A stretch of DNA of 42,664 nucleotides from Chloroflexota bacterium (GCA_012798455.1 JAAZNC010000012.1:1-42664); one strand, 5' to 3'; shown: positions 1 through 8,034, counted from the stretch's first letter. The notes: a model not told the origin generated them from the letters alone. Numbers and translations are program-made.

Positions 1-56
1 CAACCCCCGACAACCACTTAGCAGGCGGTCCCATTCAGCCACTCTGGCACCTCCCC
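1..56 (-). tRNA. tRNA-Ser(GCT), partial (5' part only)
   Basis: Read on the minus strand from 56, the sequence gives a 7-nt acceptor strand GGGGAGG, T8, a D-arm with CCA/TGG stem around GAGTGGCTGAA, and an anticodon stem ACCGC/GTGGT around the loop CTGCTAA, which has anticodon GCT. The long variable arm (starting TGTCGGGGG) runs off the left edge, as expected for a class II serine tRNA. The T-arm and 3' acceptor strand lie outside the window. Confidence 0.85.
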
Positions 57-73
57 GAGATTCTGTCATACAG

Positions 74-162
74 CGGAGGGAGAGGGATTCGAACCCACGG
101 TGGAGCGTTCACCCCACACCTGTTTTCAAGACAGGCGCCTTCAACCACTCGGCCATCCCTCC
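74..162 (-). tRNA. tRNA-Ser(TGA)
   Basis: This is a complete 89-nt class II tRNA on the minus strand. The acceptor strands GGAGGGA (162-156) and TCCCTCC (81-75) pair perfectly, with discriminator G at 74. The anticodon stem-loop CCTGTCTTGAAAACAGG carries anticodon TGA. A long variable arm and a T-loop GGTTCGAATCC are present. The three bases after the discriminator are not CCA, so the 3' end must be added after transcription. It lies 18 bp upstream of the tRNA-Ser(GCT) gene in the same orientation, so the two are probably cotranscribed. Confidence 0.95.
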
Positions 163-210
163 AGTTTGTAATGTACAGTGCGGCAAAATTCTATCATAAT
201 TAGGGATTGG

Positions 211-239
211 TTACAACGTCTGACAATTGGCGTTATGAT
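211..239 (+). promoter_or_regulatory. possible sigma-70 promoter for the CitE-like gene
   Basis: A -10-like TATGAT (234-239) lies 17 bp after a weak -35-like TTACAA (211-216). The leader to the ATG at 278 would be about 30 nt and contains the SD-like AGGAGAG. The -35 match is poor, so this is tentative. Confidence 0.3.
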
Positions 240-277
240 AAATAGATACAGGAAGACACCAATAGGAGAGAAAAACC

Positions 278-1150
278 ATGCGCTTGAGAAGAGCATTTCT
301 ATATACACCGGGAGAAGACGAGCACAAGATCGAGAAAACCTGTGCCCTGCGGGCAGATTGTGTGTGTCTGGATCTGGAGGATGCGGTGTCCCCATCCAAA
401 AAAGAGAAAGCAAGATTAACCGTAGCGCATGCTATCGGAACGTTCGATTTCGGAAAATCTGAAAAGTTGGTACGGGTGAACGCTGCGGGTAGCCCGTATT
501 TCATGGCTGATCTGCGAACGGTGATCCACGCCGTGCCAGATGGGATCGTGATCCCCAAGGTGGAGGAAGCCAGCACATTACAAGAAGTGGATGGCTTTCT
601 GGAGGCATTCGAGGTGCAGCAAGAACTGGAACCAGGGACGATGCACCTGATCGCGATCATCGAGAGCGCGCGCAGTTTCGTCAACCTGAAGGAAATTTGC
701 ACGGCAACCCCACGGCTGGAAGCGTTGATCCTGGGTGCGGAAGACCTGGCAGTGAGTTTGGGCGCGCGACGCACACCCTCGAACGAAGAGATCTTTTATG
801 CACGCAGCCAGATGGTGCTATATGCGGCAGCGTATGGACTGGATGCGATCGACCTGGTGTGTAACAATTACAAGGATACAGATGTGGCGTATCAAGAGGC
901 GGTGAGCGGAGCAGAACTGGGTTACTGCGGCAAACAGGTGATCCACCCCAGCCAGATCGAGATGGTGCAGAAGGCATTTACGCCAGATGAAGAGGCAGTG
1001 CAAAAAGCACAACAGGTGTGCATGGAATATGAAGCGCACATGCAGGGCGGTAAAGGGGCACTGGGATTCGAAGGAGCACTGGTGGATATGCCGGTGTACC
1101 GGCAGGCAAAGCAAACCCTGGAGCGGGCAGCCCTGGCAAAGGATTGGTAG
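278..1150 (+). CDS. HpcH/HpaI aldolase / CitE-like acyl-CoA lyase
   Basis: A 290-residue TIM-barrel protein of the CitE family (citrate lyase beta subunit, malyl-CoA and citramalyl-CoA lyases). These enzymes cleave or form a C-C bond between a short-chain acyl-CoA and an oxo-acid with Mg2+. The N-terminus has RRAFLYTPGED followed by the family signature CLDLEDAVSPSKKEKAR at about 30-46. Further conserved pieces are IAIIESA near 128 and LGAEDLAVSLG near 151, whose Glu and Asp are the usual metal ligands, and CGKQVIHPSQIE near 217. Length is normal for the family. The start is set by AGGAGAG upstream of the ATG. No citrate lyase alpha, gamma or accessory genes are beside it, so a stand-alone CitE-like role (citramalyl-, malyl- or methylmalyl-CoA lyase) is more likely than citrate lyase. 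The exact substrate cannot be told from sequence alone. Confidence 0.88.
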   Translation: MRLRRAFLYTPGEDEHKIEKTCALRADCVCLDLEDAVSPSKKEKARLTVAHAIGTFDFGKSEKLVRVNAAGSPYFMADLRTVIHAVPDGIVIPKVEEASTLQEVDGFLEAFEVQQELEPGTMHLIAIIESARSFVNLKEICTATPRLEALILGAEDLAVSLGARRTPSNEEIFYARSQMVLYAAAYGLDAIDLVCNNYKDTDVAYQEAVSGAELGYCGKQVIHPSQIEMVQKAFTPDEEAVQKAQQVCMEYEAHMQGGKGALGFEGALVDMPVYRQAKQTLERAALAKDW

Positions 1151-1154
1151 AGGG

Positions 1155-3014
1155 TCATTTCTTCTTTCTGATCGCAACAAGTTCGAAGCGATAAGCGACC
1201 TCTCCAATATGGATGAGATCGTTGTTTTGCAGCACGGTGCCCTTGCTTGAAACGGGGGCATAGTTCACCCAGGTGCCGCTCTCAGAACCAAGATCTGCCA
1301 GAATGATCATACCTTGAGGAGAGCGATACAGACGGGCATGCCGGGGGCTGACGGAGAGATGCTCCAGGAGCTGAGTGACCTGCTGTGGATCGCTGCCGAG
1401 GATGATATCTGCCTCACCGATGAAGATTTGCTGGATCTGACCGGGAAACCCCGATAACTTCAGCAAGCGGGGCAGCAGTTCGATGGAATCAGAGTGTGGT
1501 GTCGAAGTGGCATTGGCGGATTCGGGTGGGATGATCACCTGCTGGGTGAGCGGGTCTTCAGAAAAGGAAATGGCGGGTTCCATGCCAGGGGCGGTCACGA
1601 AGCGGGGATTGCGGCGGCGCAGGGTGAGGTAACCCGCCAGGGCAGCAAAGAGTGCCAGCACCGCGAAGAGGATCCAGCCTCCGGATTGGATGAAATTGAC
1701 AAAGCCCCCCCAGAAGCCGGTGTAGCGCGCTTCGACGATGATATCTACTTGGCGCGGGTCGCTGAGGCTGCGGAAGCCGAGGATGTCTTCCACCTCAATC
1801 AAGATGCCATGTAAACCGGTGATGCGGTAGCCATCCAGCGGCCAACCGAGCCATTCGAAGGGCTGCTGGTCGATCTTGACGATCTCCTGCCCATCCACGA
1901 TCAAGCGCGAATATTTCAACTGGCGGGGATAGCCATCAGGGAAGGTGACGCTGACCTGCAGGGTGATGAATTCCGGTTTGAGTACCTTACCGTCATCCTC
2001 CGAATCGACCCAGACACGTTGGATTTGCGGGGGAAGGGCGATGATGGTCACTTGCGGAGGTAGGAGCTCGATCTGGAAGGAAACATCCTGGGATTTGGCT
2101 TGCTGCACGCCGCGTTCGACCTGAACCTGGATGTGATGAAAACCACTCTGGCTGATGGCGGAGGTGTAACGCAAGCGGTAGGTATAGCGCAGGGGTGCCA
2201 GGTAGGTTTCAGGGTTGGGTGTCTCCACCTTTTCGCTGTACAAGAAGAACTGCCCACCGGTGGTCTGCGCCAGATTGCGCAGGGTATCGGCGGCTTTGGA
2301 ATTGGAACTGCTATCATTGGTGATCAACCAGACGTAGACGGGAATACCGATATCGGCGGCGCGGGCAGCCAGCACGGGGATCTGGTCGAGATCGCTATCG
2401 AGCGGCAGGGGGGTGATATAGAAGATGACCTGCTTGCCGTTGTTTTCGAGCTGAGGCTGCTGGGCGGCAATATCCAATGCATAGCTGAGGCTGGTCTGGT
2501 CGGGCTCGAAGTTGAAGAGGTTGGGCTGATAGCCCTGCAGGGCTTGCAGGAGTTCATCAGGGTTGGAAGAGCGCTGAATGAAAGCGCGTTCGTTGGTGGT
2601 GAAGCTGTAGAGGTTGGAAGCCTGGCTTGACAGATTTTCCAGCCAGGTACTCGTGATGAAGATGATATCCTGGAAACGGGTGGAATCTTCGGAGATGCGG
2701 TTGCTGAGGGTGGGCGCGAGATTGAGCGCCAGGATGGTGTGCAGACCGGGCTCGGTGCGGGTGGCTTCGTTGATGGTACGATTTTGCCCGTCTTCTTGCA
2801 GGGTGAACTGTTCGGTATTGAGGTCACTGACGAAACTGCCGAGTGCGTCGTAGACATCCACATAGGTGGTGAGGCTGGGGAACCGGGTGAGGTCAGGCTG
2901 CGAGAGCACCGCCCGCAAACCGCTCTGGGCAGAGGCGGGAGTGAAAGTGGCAGTGAGAAGAAACGCGGTGAGAAGAGAAAGCAGGAGGACGCGCCGGAAA
3001 TTCGTTTTTTTCAT
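1155..3014 (-). CDS. secreted/membrane vWA-like protein with C-terminal FHA domain
   Basis: A 619-residue protein. The N-terminus (MKKTNFRRVLLLSLLTAFL) is a typical signal peptide, with likely cleavage after TPASA near residue 30. Residues about 40-280 resemble the von Willebrand A-like domain of bacterial VWFA-related proteins. The metal site is degenerate: where DxSxS is expected the protein has ALNLAPTLSN. A beta-rich region follows, then one membrane helix (about 448-468, GGWILFAVLALFAALAGYL) and a cytoplasmic FHA domain. The FHA core LSVSPRHARL..DLGSESGTWVN is canonical, implying binding of a phosphothreonine partner. This start was chosen because the longer frame begins 74 codons upstream in non-coding repeat DNA and would bury the signal peptide. 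No clear SD is seen. It converges on the CitE-like gene with only four bases between the stop codons. Confidence 0.8.
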   Translation of the reverse strand: MKKTNFRRVLLLSLLTAFLLTATFTPASAQSGLRAVLSQPDLTRFPSLTTYVDVYDALGSFVSDLNTEQFTLQEDGQNRTINEATRTEPGLHTILALNLAPTLSNRISEDSTRFQDIIFITSTWLENLSSQASNLYSFTTNERAFIQRSSNPDELLQALQGYQPNLFNFEPDQTSLSYALDIAAQQPQLENNGKQVIFYITPLPLDSDLDQIPVLAARAADIGIPVYVWLITNDSSSNSKAADTLRNLAQTTGGQFFLYSEKVETPNPETYLAPLRYTYRLRYTSAISQSGFHHIQVQVERGVQQAKSQDVSFQIELLPPQVTIIALPPQIQRVWVDSEDDGKVLKPEFITLQVSVTFPDGYPRQLKYSRLIVDGQEIVKIDQQPFEWLGWPLDGYRITGLHGILIEVEDILGFRSLSDPRQVDIIVEARYTGFWGGFVNFIQSGGWILFAVLALFAALAGYLTLRRRNPRFVTAPGMEPAISFSEDPLTQQVIIPPESANATSTPHSDSIELLPRLLKLSGFPGQIQQIFIGEADIILGSDPQQVTQLLEHLSVSPRHARLYRSPQGMIILADLGSESGTWVNYAPVSSKGTVLQNNDLIHIGEVAYRFELVAIRKKK

Positions 3015-3065
3015 TAGGAGTATTTTAATGCAAAAGATGGGTGTGAGAATGATGATGGAAGATAA

Positions 3066-3271
3066 TCCCCTCTTCCCTGCTGCTTTGCAGGGGAGGAACT
3101 GATGGGGCAATGGAAGGCTGCCTTGCAACTCACCGGTTAGGATGAAGTGGATAGTAAGAGATGCTTCGTATGCACTAGCATGACGTAAGGCAATGTTTAA
3201 GGGTGAACGGCTGGGAGGGTGATTTGATATGGTCATGGAGAGATGCCGCGCAGGACCCCATCAGCGATGAC
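3066..3271. repeat. cluster of diverged intergenic repeat blocks
   Basis: The 287-bp gap between the FHA gene and the Mrp gene has no credible ORF. It holds fragments also found elsewhere in this window: CCCCTCTTCCCTGCTGC..GCAGGGGAGGAA then CTTGCAACTCACC (3066-3134), GAGATGCTTCG..TAGCATGACGTAAGG (3158-3190), and TTGATATGGTCATGGAGAGATGC..GATGACG (3224-3271). The same blocks occur at 9681-9724, 20859-20992, 21101-21246 and 22569-22698 with substitutions and rearranged order. They look like decayed copies of a small dispersed element. Confidence 0.6.
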
Positions 3272-3301
3272 GCCTGAAACATGGTCGTGTTGATGAATTT
3301 T

Positions 3302-4348
3302 TTATAGTGGCATTTTGTCAATGATCTGTGATGTAATTTCTTCCAAAATGCTACTGCTGTAATTCTCGATAGAACCTGTATCACATAAAACTGCAAGTGA
3401 AGGATCGATAGGAAAACTACCTATAATGCGAGTGCCAACCATTTGACCAGTCTTTTCGGCTTTGCTTGGTCCGAAAAGATCAAAGTGCTGCCCGCAATTA
3501 GGGCAGATAACATAACTCATGTTCTCAACAATACCCAGCAACGGAACCTGTATCATCTTGATCATATTAGCAGCTTTACGTACGACCATCCCGGCTAGAT
3601 CTTGGGGTGTGGTAACAAGAAGCACGCCATCCAACGGCAGGGATTGCATGACGGTAAGCGCCGCATCGGCGGTACCGGGTGGCAGGTCTACTACCAAGAA
3701 ATCGAGCTCTCCCCAGATGATATCTTCCCAGAATTGTTTAATAGTTTTGCTGATAAGGGGACCACGCCAAATGACCGGTTGATCAGGATCGGGCAATAGA
3801 AGGTTAACCGAGATGATCTTTATTCCAGAAGTGGATACAACAGGAATAATTCCATATTCGGACCCTATCGGAGAGGTGTTTAGTCCGAATAACATCGGGA
3901 TACTCGGACCCGTGATATCTGCATCCAATATCCCTACACCCAGTTCTCTGCGTTTCAGTGAAGAAGCTAATAAACCAGCTATGGAAGATTTACCCACACC
4001 ACCCTTCCCGCTCATTACGGCAACAATCTTTTTCACTTTTCGTTTGTGAGGAACATTTTTCTGTGCTTCGCGACTTATTGCGAAAAACCTCTCGCGCCGC
4101 TGCGGATCCATCTCGATCAGTTCGACTTCAACCTTCCAGCCTGTTTCAAATCTAGAAATTGTGTCTTTTATGAGATCGATCAGTTCATTTTTAATAGGAA
4201 CATCCAGCTTGGGAAGCGCCAAAATCACTTTAACGGTCCCCCCATCCACAAGAACTTTTTCTATCATGCCCAGAGAAACCAGATCCTGTTCTTGTATTTC
4301 AGGATGTTTGATCGTTTGCAATGATTGATATACTTCAGTTTCTTTCAC
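3302..4348 (-). CDS. Mrp/ApbC/NBP35-family P-loop ATPase (Fe-S cluster carrier)
   Basis: A 348-residue protein. The N-terminal ~85 residues form a MIP18/DUF59-like domain (VYQSLQTIKHPEIQEQDLVSLGMIE). It is followed by a ParA/MinD-type ATPase with deviant Walker A GKGGVGKS at 114-121, DADITGPS near 142, and VDLPPGTAD near 220. The CPNC motif at 282-285 is the pair of cysteines that bridges a [4Fe-4S] cluster between subunits in this family. Known members bind a labile cluster and deliver it to apoproteins. The start is GTG, with AGGAG about 10 nt upstream. It is the last gene of the minus-strand Fe-S cluster block, 36 bp after the radical SAM gene, which supports a role in moving or inserting the cofactor handled by the block. 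Confidence 0.92.
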   Translation of the reverse strand: MKETEVYQSLQTIKHPEIQEQDLVSLGMIEKVLVDGGTVKVILALPKLDVPIKNELIDLIKDTISRFETGWKVEVELIEMDPQRRERFFAISREAQKNVPHKRKVKKIVAVMSGKGGVGKSSIAGLLASSLKRRELGVGILDADITGPSIPMLFGLNTSPIGSEYGIIPVVSTSGIKIISVNLLLPDPDQPVIWRGPLISKTIKQFWEDIIWGELDFLVVDLPPGTADAALTVMQSLPLDGVLLVTTPQDLAGMVVRKAANMIKMIQVPLLGIVENMSYVICPNCGQHFDLFGPSKAEKTGQMVGTRIIGSFPIDPSLAVLCDTGSIENYSSSILEEITSQIIDKMPL

Positions 4349-4384
4349 GTTCTTGTATCTCCTGTAAAAAATTCTATGTTGATG

Positions 4385-5353
4385 TTATTTTTCTTCATTC
4401 GCGACTGCGGCAGCATATTGGGACGGCGATGCGCTCCAATAACGCTCACCATAACGTTCTACTATCTGTGCCTCACCACTTTCTCTAAGCGCATTCATCA
4501 CTTCATCAATCTTTTCCTGCGGGTAGTGTTTTAAGGCTTCTAGCAATTCTGATTCTTTCATTGGATGGCGGGTAATGATGGCAATAACAGCCTGGAAAAC
4601 CGAATCGGTGCCACCCAGACCGAACGATCCTTTTTGGGAATGAAAGACTTTCACGTTATTACCCAGAATCAATTGTGCCATACGGACATTGGTTTCTTCA
4701 GATGGTTTAACCCAAGATTCTGCTGGCGGACGGGTTGGTAAAAGCAAGTGGATTTCATCGGGTTTAATCAGCTGCATTCTATTGGCAATCTCCCGCAGCG
4801 CCTGTAAGGTATCGTTCAACCCCTTGATGAGCATTACCTCGATCCAAAATTTTCCGTGGTATTGCTGACGAAAACGAACCAAACCATCGATGAATTCTTC
4901 ATAATCCAGATGCGGATGCGGTCTATTGATATTCTTATAGAGATGTGCAGAGCCTGCGTCGAGAGATGGCATGACCGCATCAGCAAGTGACAAATCATTT
5001 CTAACTTCCGGAAGATAGAGAAGAGAACCATTGGTGATGACTGCGACGGGAATATTGGTCATAGACTTCACCTGTTCAAGCATAGAACCCAAATTAATAT
5101 GAAGGGTGGTTTCGCCGGAGCCGACGAAGGTGATCCAATCAATTTCCCCCGGTTTATGAAAGTGCAAAGCATTTTGCAACTGTGCAATGATATTTTGCGT
5201 GGAAATATATTCGGCACGATGATCGATGAGCGGTTTACTACGACCAAGCTGGCAGTAAACACAATTCCAGTTGCATGTTTTTAAGGGAACAGGGTCGATG
5301 CCGAGAGATTGTCCAAGCCGTCTGGATGGCACAGGACCAAAAACGTATCCCAT
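4385..5353 (-). CDS. radical SAM protein (COG0731-like)
   Basis: A 322-residue radical SAM enzyme. The cluster-binding motif C27-x3-C31-x2-C34 (KTCNWNCVYCQLGRS) follows the family N-terminus YVFGPVPSRRLGQSLGID. Further conserved stretches are DWITFVGSGETTLH (the SAM-binding glycine-rich piece) and SLADAVMPSLDAG. The family is related to the wyosine-type radical SAM enzymes but is commonly found near Mrp and NifX-like genes in anaerobes; the substrate is unknown. The C-terminal ~70 residues (KESELLEALKHYPQEKIDEVMNAL) look like a small winged-helix domain. The ATG at 5353 was preferred over GTG at 5362, because that GTG lies inside the SD GAGGTG, six bases upstream of the chosen ATG. It sits between the IscU-like and Mrp genes, all in the same direction. 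Confidence 0.88.
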   Translation of the reverse strand: MGYVFGPVPSRRLGQSLGIDPVPLKTCNWNCVYCQLGRSKPLIDHRAEYISTQNIIAQLQNALHFHKPGEIDWITFVGSGETTLHINLGSMLEQVKSMTNIPVAVITNGSLLYLPEVRNDLSLADAVMPSLDAGSAHLYKNINRPHPHLDYEEFIDGLVRFRQQYHGKFWIEVMLIKGLNDTLQALREIANRMQLIKPDEIHLLLPTRPPAESWVKPSEETNVRMAQLILGNNVKVFHSQKGSFGLGGTDSVFQAVIAIITRHPMKESELLEALKHYPQEKIDEVMNALRESGEAQIVERYGERYWSASPSQYAAAVANEEK

Positions 5354-5409
5354 CTCATTCACCTCGTGTTTCTTTCACATAGGCAATCAAATGAGGTTCA
5401 ACCCTCACA

Positions 5410-5844
5410 TCATGCATTGTTTCCGGTTTTCTTTTCTTTATATTCTGTGATCGCGATTTGCAAGGTTTTCACAACCAAATTTGCACAATGCAAATGATCT
5501 TGTGGCAGCCCATCAAGTGCTGCAATCACATCTTGGGGTGTGATCTGGGAAGCAACGGTAAGTGCTTGCCCTATAACAAGCTGCGTGATAACACTTCCGC
5601 AAGCAATAGACGCTGCACAACCATCGGTATCGAAAGCCGCACTTCGGATCTTACCTTCTGATAAAAGCAAATCAATTTGCATAGTATCTCCACAACAGCC
5701 GCAAATCTTGGCATGCGCGTCAGGATTGGGGATGCTACCCCTGTTTTTACTTTGAGCAACCACCTGCCGGGCTTTCTCTGAAAGAGATTCGATTTCTGAA
5801 AGGGCGAAATTACTTTCGGTTGCATCCATGTGATCTTTTCTCAT
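5410..5844 (-). CDS. NifU/IscU-like Fe-S cluster assembly scaffold
   Basis: A 144-residue protein of the IscU/NifU-N family, on which [2Fe-2S] or [4Fe-4S] clusters are built before transfer. The expected ligands are all visible: C51 in CCGDTMQ, C76 in TDGCAASIACGS, and H119-C120 in DHLHCANL. The usual conserved Asp (D53) follows the first Cys. Two extra cysteines (C48, C50) make an unusual CGCCGD cluster, and about 45 residues precede the first ligand, more than in E. coli IscU. No cysteine desulfurase is next to it, so the sulfur source must be encoded elsewhere or be sulfide itself. It lies between the second MinD-ferredoxin ATPase and the radical SAM gene. The start at 5844 has GGAG nine bases upstream; an internal Met at 5829 is an alternative. 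Confidence 0.9.
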   Translation of the reverse strand: MRKDHMDATESNFALSEIESLSEKARQVVAQSKNRGSIPNPDAHAKICGCCGDTMQIDLLLSEGKIRSAAFDTDGCAASIACGSVITQLVIGQALTVASQITPQDVIAALDGLPQDHLHCANLVVKTLQIAITEYKEKKTGNNA

Positions 5845-5894
5845 TCTTCACATCTCCAGTGATTTTTATTGGATTCATAGATGATATGTGTCGT

Positions 5895-6776
5895 TTATAG
5901 CATTCGTTCCAGATTTTGCCAGATGATATTGATTGCCTGACTGGCTAAACACGCAGGCTGATATGCTGTTACCGGTTCTCCATGAAGCATGGCTTGTGTA
6001 ACATTCGCATCAAAAGGGATATGCGCCAAGATAGTGATTTCATGCTGCCGACAATATTCTTCTATCCATTCCGTGCCCTGCGGATAAATATCCGCTTTAT
6101 TGATGCACACATAAGCAGGTATCTGAAAATGCCGCACCATTTGCAACGCGCGATCCATATCATGAACGCCTGATATCGTTGATTCAGCAATGATCAAAGC
6201 AAATGAAGCGCTGGTGATAGCAGAAATTGCAGGGCACCCGATACCGGGAGGACCATCTACAAGAACGAGAGGAGAATGCCCATCGTGTGCGAGTGATTGT
6301 GCTTTCTGCTTCACCAATGCAACCAGCTTGCCAGAATTTTCTTGTGCAGGATGAAGAGAAGCATGAAAGAGCGGACCATAACGACTATTCGATAGAAACC
6401 AGTAGCCAGCCAATTGAGTTTCCATTCGGATAGCAGAAACGGGGCATTGATGATAACAAGCCGCGCACCCCTCACATCCGATGGGATCGACAAGATAAGA
6501 ATTCTGATCTTCAATAATGGCATCAAAACGGCATATTTTTTTGCACAAACCACAGGCAATACATTTCTCAGAATCTATAATGGCAACTTTTCCGCTGACA
6601 AACTCATTCTTCTCTCGCATCTTGGGGGAAAGTAATAATTCCAGGTTTGCCGCATCCACATCAGCATCTACCAGCACTGTCGAGATGCCAGCCACTGACG
6701 CAAGATGGGCTAACGAAGCAGAAATGCTTGTTTTTCCCGTACCACCCTTTCCGCTCAAAATCACAATTTGCTTCAT
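5895..6776 (-). CDS. MinD-superfamily ATPase with inserted 2[4Fe-4S] ferredoxin domain (copy 2)
   Basis: A 293-residue P-loop ATPase of the COG1149 type. The deviant Walker A GKGGTGKTS is at 9-17 and VDADVDAANLELLL at 36-49. A bacterial-type ferredoxin module is inserted after the switch region, with cysteines 72, 75, 78, 82 (CIACGLCKKIC) and 101, 104, 107, 111 (CEGCAACYHQCP), enough for two [4Fe-4S] clusters. The ATPase core then resumes with VDGPPGIGCPAIS. This pairing suggests ATP-gated electron or cluster transfer; the physiological partner is not known for the family. It overlaps the preceding paralogue by four bases (ATGA), so the two are translationally coupled and may form a heterodimer. 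Both have their eight cysteines at identical residue numbers. Confidence 0.93.
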   Translation of the reverse strand: MKQIVILSGKGGTGKTSISASLAHLASVAGISTVLVDADVDAANLELLLSPKMREKNEFVSGKVAIIDSEKCIACGLCKKICRFDAIIEDQNSYLVDPIGCEGCAACYHQCPVSAIRMETQLAGYWFLSNSRYGPLFHASLHPAQENSGKLVALVKQKAQSLAHDGHSPLVLVDGPPGIGCPAISAITSASFALIIAESTISGVHDMDRALQMVRHFQIPAYVCINKADIYPQGTEWIEEYCRQHEITILAHIPFDANVTQAMLHGEPVTAYQPACLASQAINIIWQNLERML

Positions 6777-7639
6777 GTCCGCTTCTCATTTCTGCTGATA
6801 TCATCCAACAATTGTTGAAATTGCGAATTGTATTCGGGATAAATATCGATCAATGTTTGTCCACGTGCCGTACCTTCTGCAATGGTGCGATCAAACGGAA
6901 CACGCATGAGGATGGGGAGGCGCTCATTGTTACAAAAATTATCCACATCGGCATCCCCGATGCCATCACGGTTTATGATCACACCGGCTGGAATATTTAA
7001 TTCTCTTGAAAGCTGGGCAGCAAGTTTCAGATCATGCAGACCAAACGGTGTTGGTTCAGTAACCAGAAGAAAAAAATCGGAGCCACGCAGCGCTTCGACA
7101 ACCGGACAGGATGTGCCGGGCGAGGCATCAACGATCACTGTTTGATCTGCATGTGGTTGGATCCATTTTTTAAGCTGACGAATCACCGGCACAGCCATTG
7201 GCTCGCCTATATTCAGCACACCCCGGGCAAAGTCAATCTGCAAGCGAGCCAGACCAGCTTCGAGGATGCCAATTGTATTTGGTGTTTCTGATAAAGCCCC
7301 TACGGGGCAGGTAGCGACACAGCTACCACAGCCGTGGCAGAGCTGGGGAAAGACATGAACTGTTTTTCCCAGCAGTGCAAGGGCATTATATTCACACACT
7401 TGCACACATTTACCGCAAGCAGTACACGACTCAGAGTTCACATCAGGAATAGGAATACTGATGTTCTGTTCTTGTGTAAACCTGGGTTGTAGATACAAAT
7501 GTGCATTAGGAGCTTCAACATCGCAATCCAAGAAAAGTGGCGGGAAAGCAGGTGTAGTTGAAGCCAAATACACCGCAAAACTTGTGGCAATCGTGGTTTT
7601 TCCGGTTCCGCCCTTTCCACTGGCAACGGTGATGCGCAT
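6773..7639 (-). CDS. MinD-superfamily ATPase with inserted 2[4Fe-4S] ferredoxin domain (copy 1)
   Basis: A 288-residue paralogue of the next gene with the same architecture. It has Walker A GKGGTGKTT at 8-16, DCDVEAPNAHLYL at 38-50, and ferredoxin cysteines at 72, 75, 78, 82 (CTACGKCVQVC) and 101, 104, 107, 111 (CHGCGSCVATCP). The core resumes with VDASPGTSCPVVEAL. Tandem COG1149 genes beside a NifX-family gene are a recurring arrangement in strict anaerobes and archaea (established as a conserved neighbourhood, but of unproven function). The start codon overlaps the stop of the NifX-like gene by one base, and its own stop overlaps the next start by four, so the three genes are tightly coupled. 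Confidence 0.93.
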   Translation of the reverse strand: MRITVASGKGGTGKTTIATSFAVYLASTTPAFPPLFLDCDVEAPNAHLYLQPRFTQEQNISIPIPDVNSESCTACGKCVQVCEYNALALLGKTVHVFPQLCHGCGSCVATCPVGALSETPNTIGILEAGLARLQIDFARGVLNIGEPMAVPVIRQLKKWIQPHADQTVIVDASPGTSCPVVEALRGSDFFLLVTEPTPFGLHDLKLAAQLSRELNIPAGVIINRDGIGDADVDNFCNNERLPILMRVPFDRTIAEGTARGQTLIDIYPEYNSQFQQLLDDISRNEKRT

Positions 7640-8016
7640 TACGCTTGACCTCTTGGTGAATGGGAACCTTTGACTGTTGGTACATTGATATTCGTTAAAT
7701 TGCCAGCCTTGAAATTTTCGATGACATCGCGGATGTTGCCCTGATTTTTATTCACATACATTGCAATTTCAGCAACATTCAACGCGGAAGATGCATTCGG
7801 TCCGAAATTTCCACTGACAACAGCAGAAACCTGTTTTTCAACAGCGAATTGCGCTGCCTGTGTGCCTGCTCCACCGGGTGCATCAACAGCAGAATTAGGA
7901 AACGCTTCCCATTGCATGGTTTCACTATCTACAACAACGAAATATGCGCATCGCCCAAAACGAGGATCGAATGCCGCATCAATGGTGGGGGAAACAGCGG
8001 TAATGATAATTTTCAT
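7639..8016 (-). CDS. NifX/NifB-family (dinitrogenase Fe-Mo cofactor domain) protein
   Basis: A 125-residue single-domain protein of the COG1433 family (RNase H-like fold). Signature pieces are MKIIITAVSPTIDAAFDPRFGRCAYFVVVD at the N-terminus, GAGTQAAQFAVEKQVSAVVSGNFGPNA in the middle and a short polar tail ending SPRGQA. Family members bind FeMo-co precursors in diazotrophs, but most copies in anaerobes lie outside nif clusters. The Pyrococcus member IssA stores Fe-S as thioferrate. No nifHDK, nifB or nifEN is in this window, so nitrogen fixation should not be inferred. It is followed without a gap by the two MinD-ferredoxin ATPases, and preceded by a small zinc-ribbon gene. Confidence 0.92.
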   Translation of the reverse strand: MKIIITAVSPTIDAAFDPRFGRCAYFVVVDSETMQWEAFPNSAVDAPGGAGTQAAQFAVEKQVSAVVSGNFGPNASSALNVAEIAMYVNKNQGNIRDVIENFKAGNLTNINVPTVKGSHSPRGQA

Positions 8017-8034
8017 GTTCTTTGGCTTTCTTTT

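Noticed and set aside
7639..8016. Evidence for nitrogen fixation from the NifX/NifB-family gene
   Set aside because: The domain family is widespread in non-diazotrophs and no nifHDK, nifEN or true nifB is in the window.
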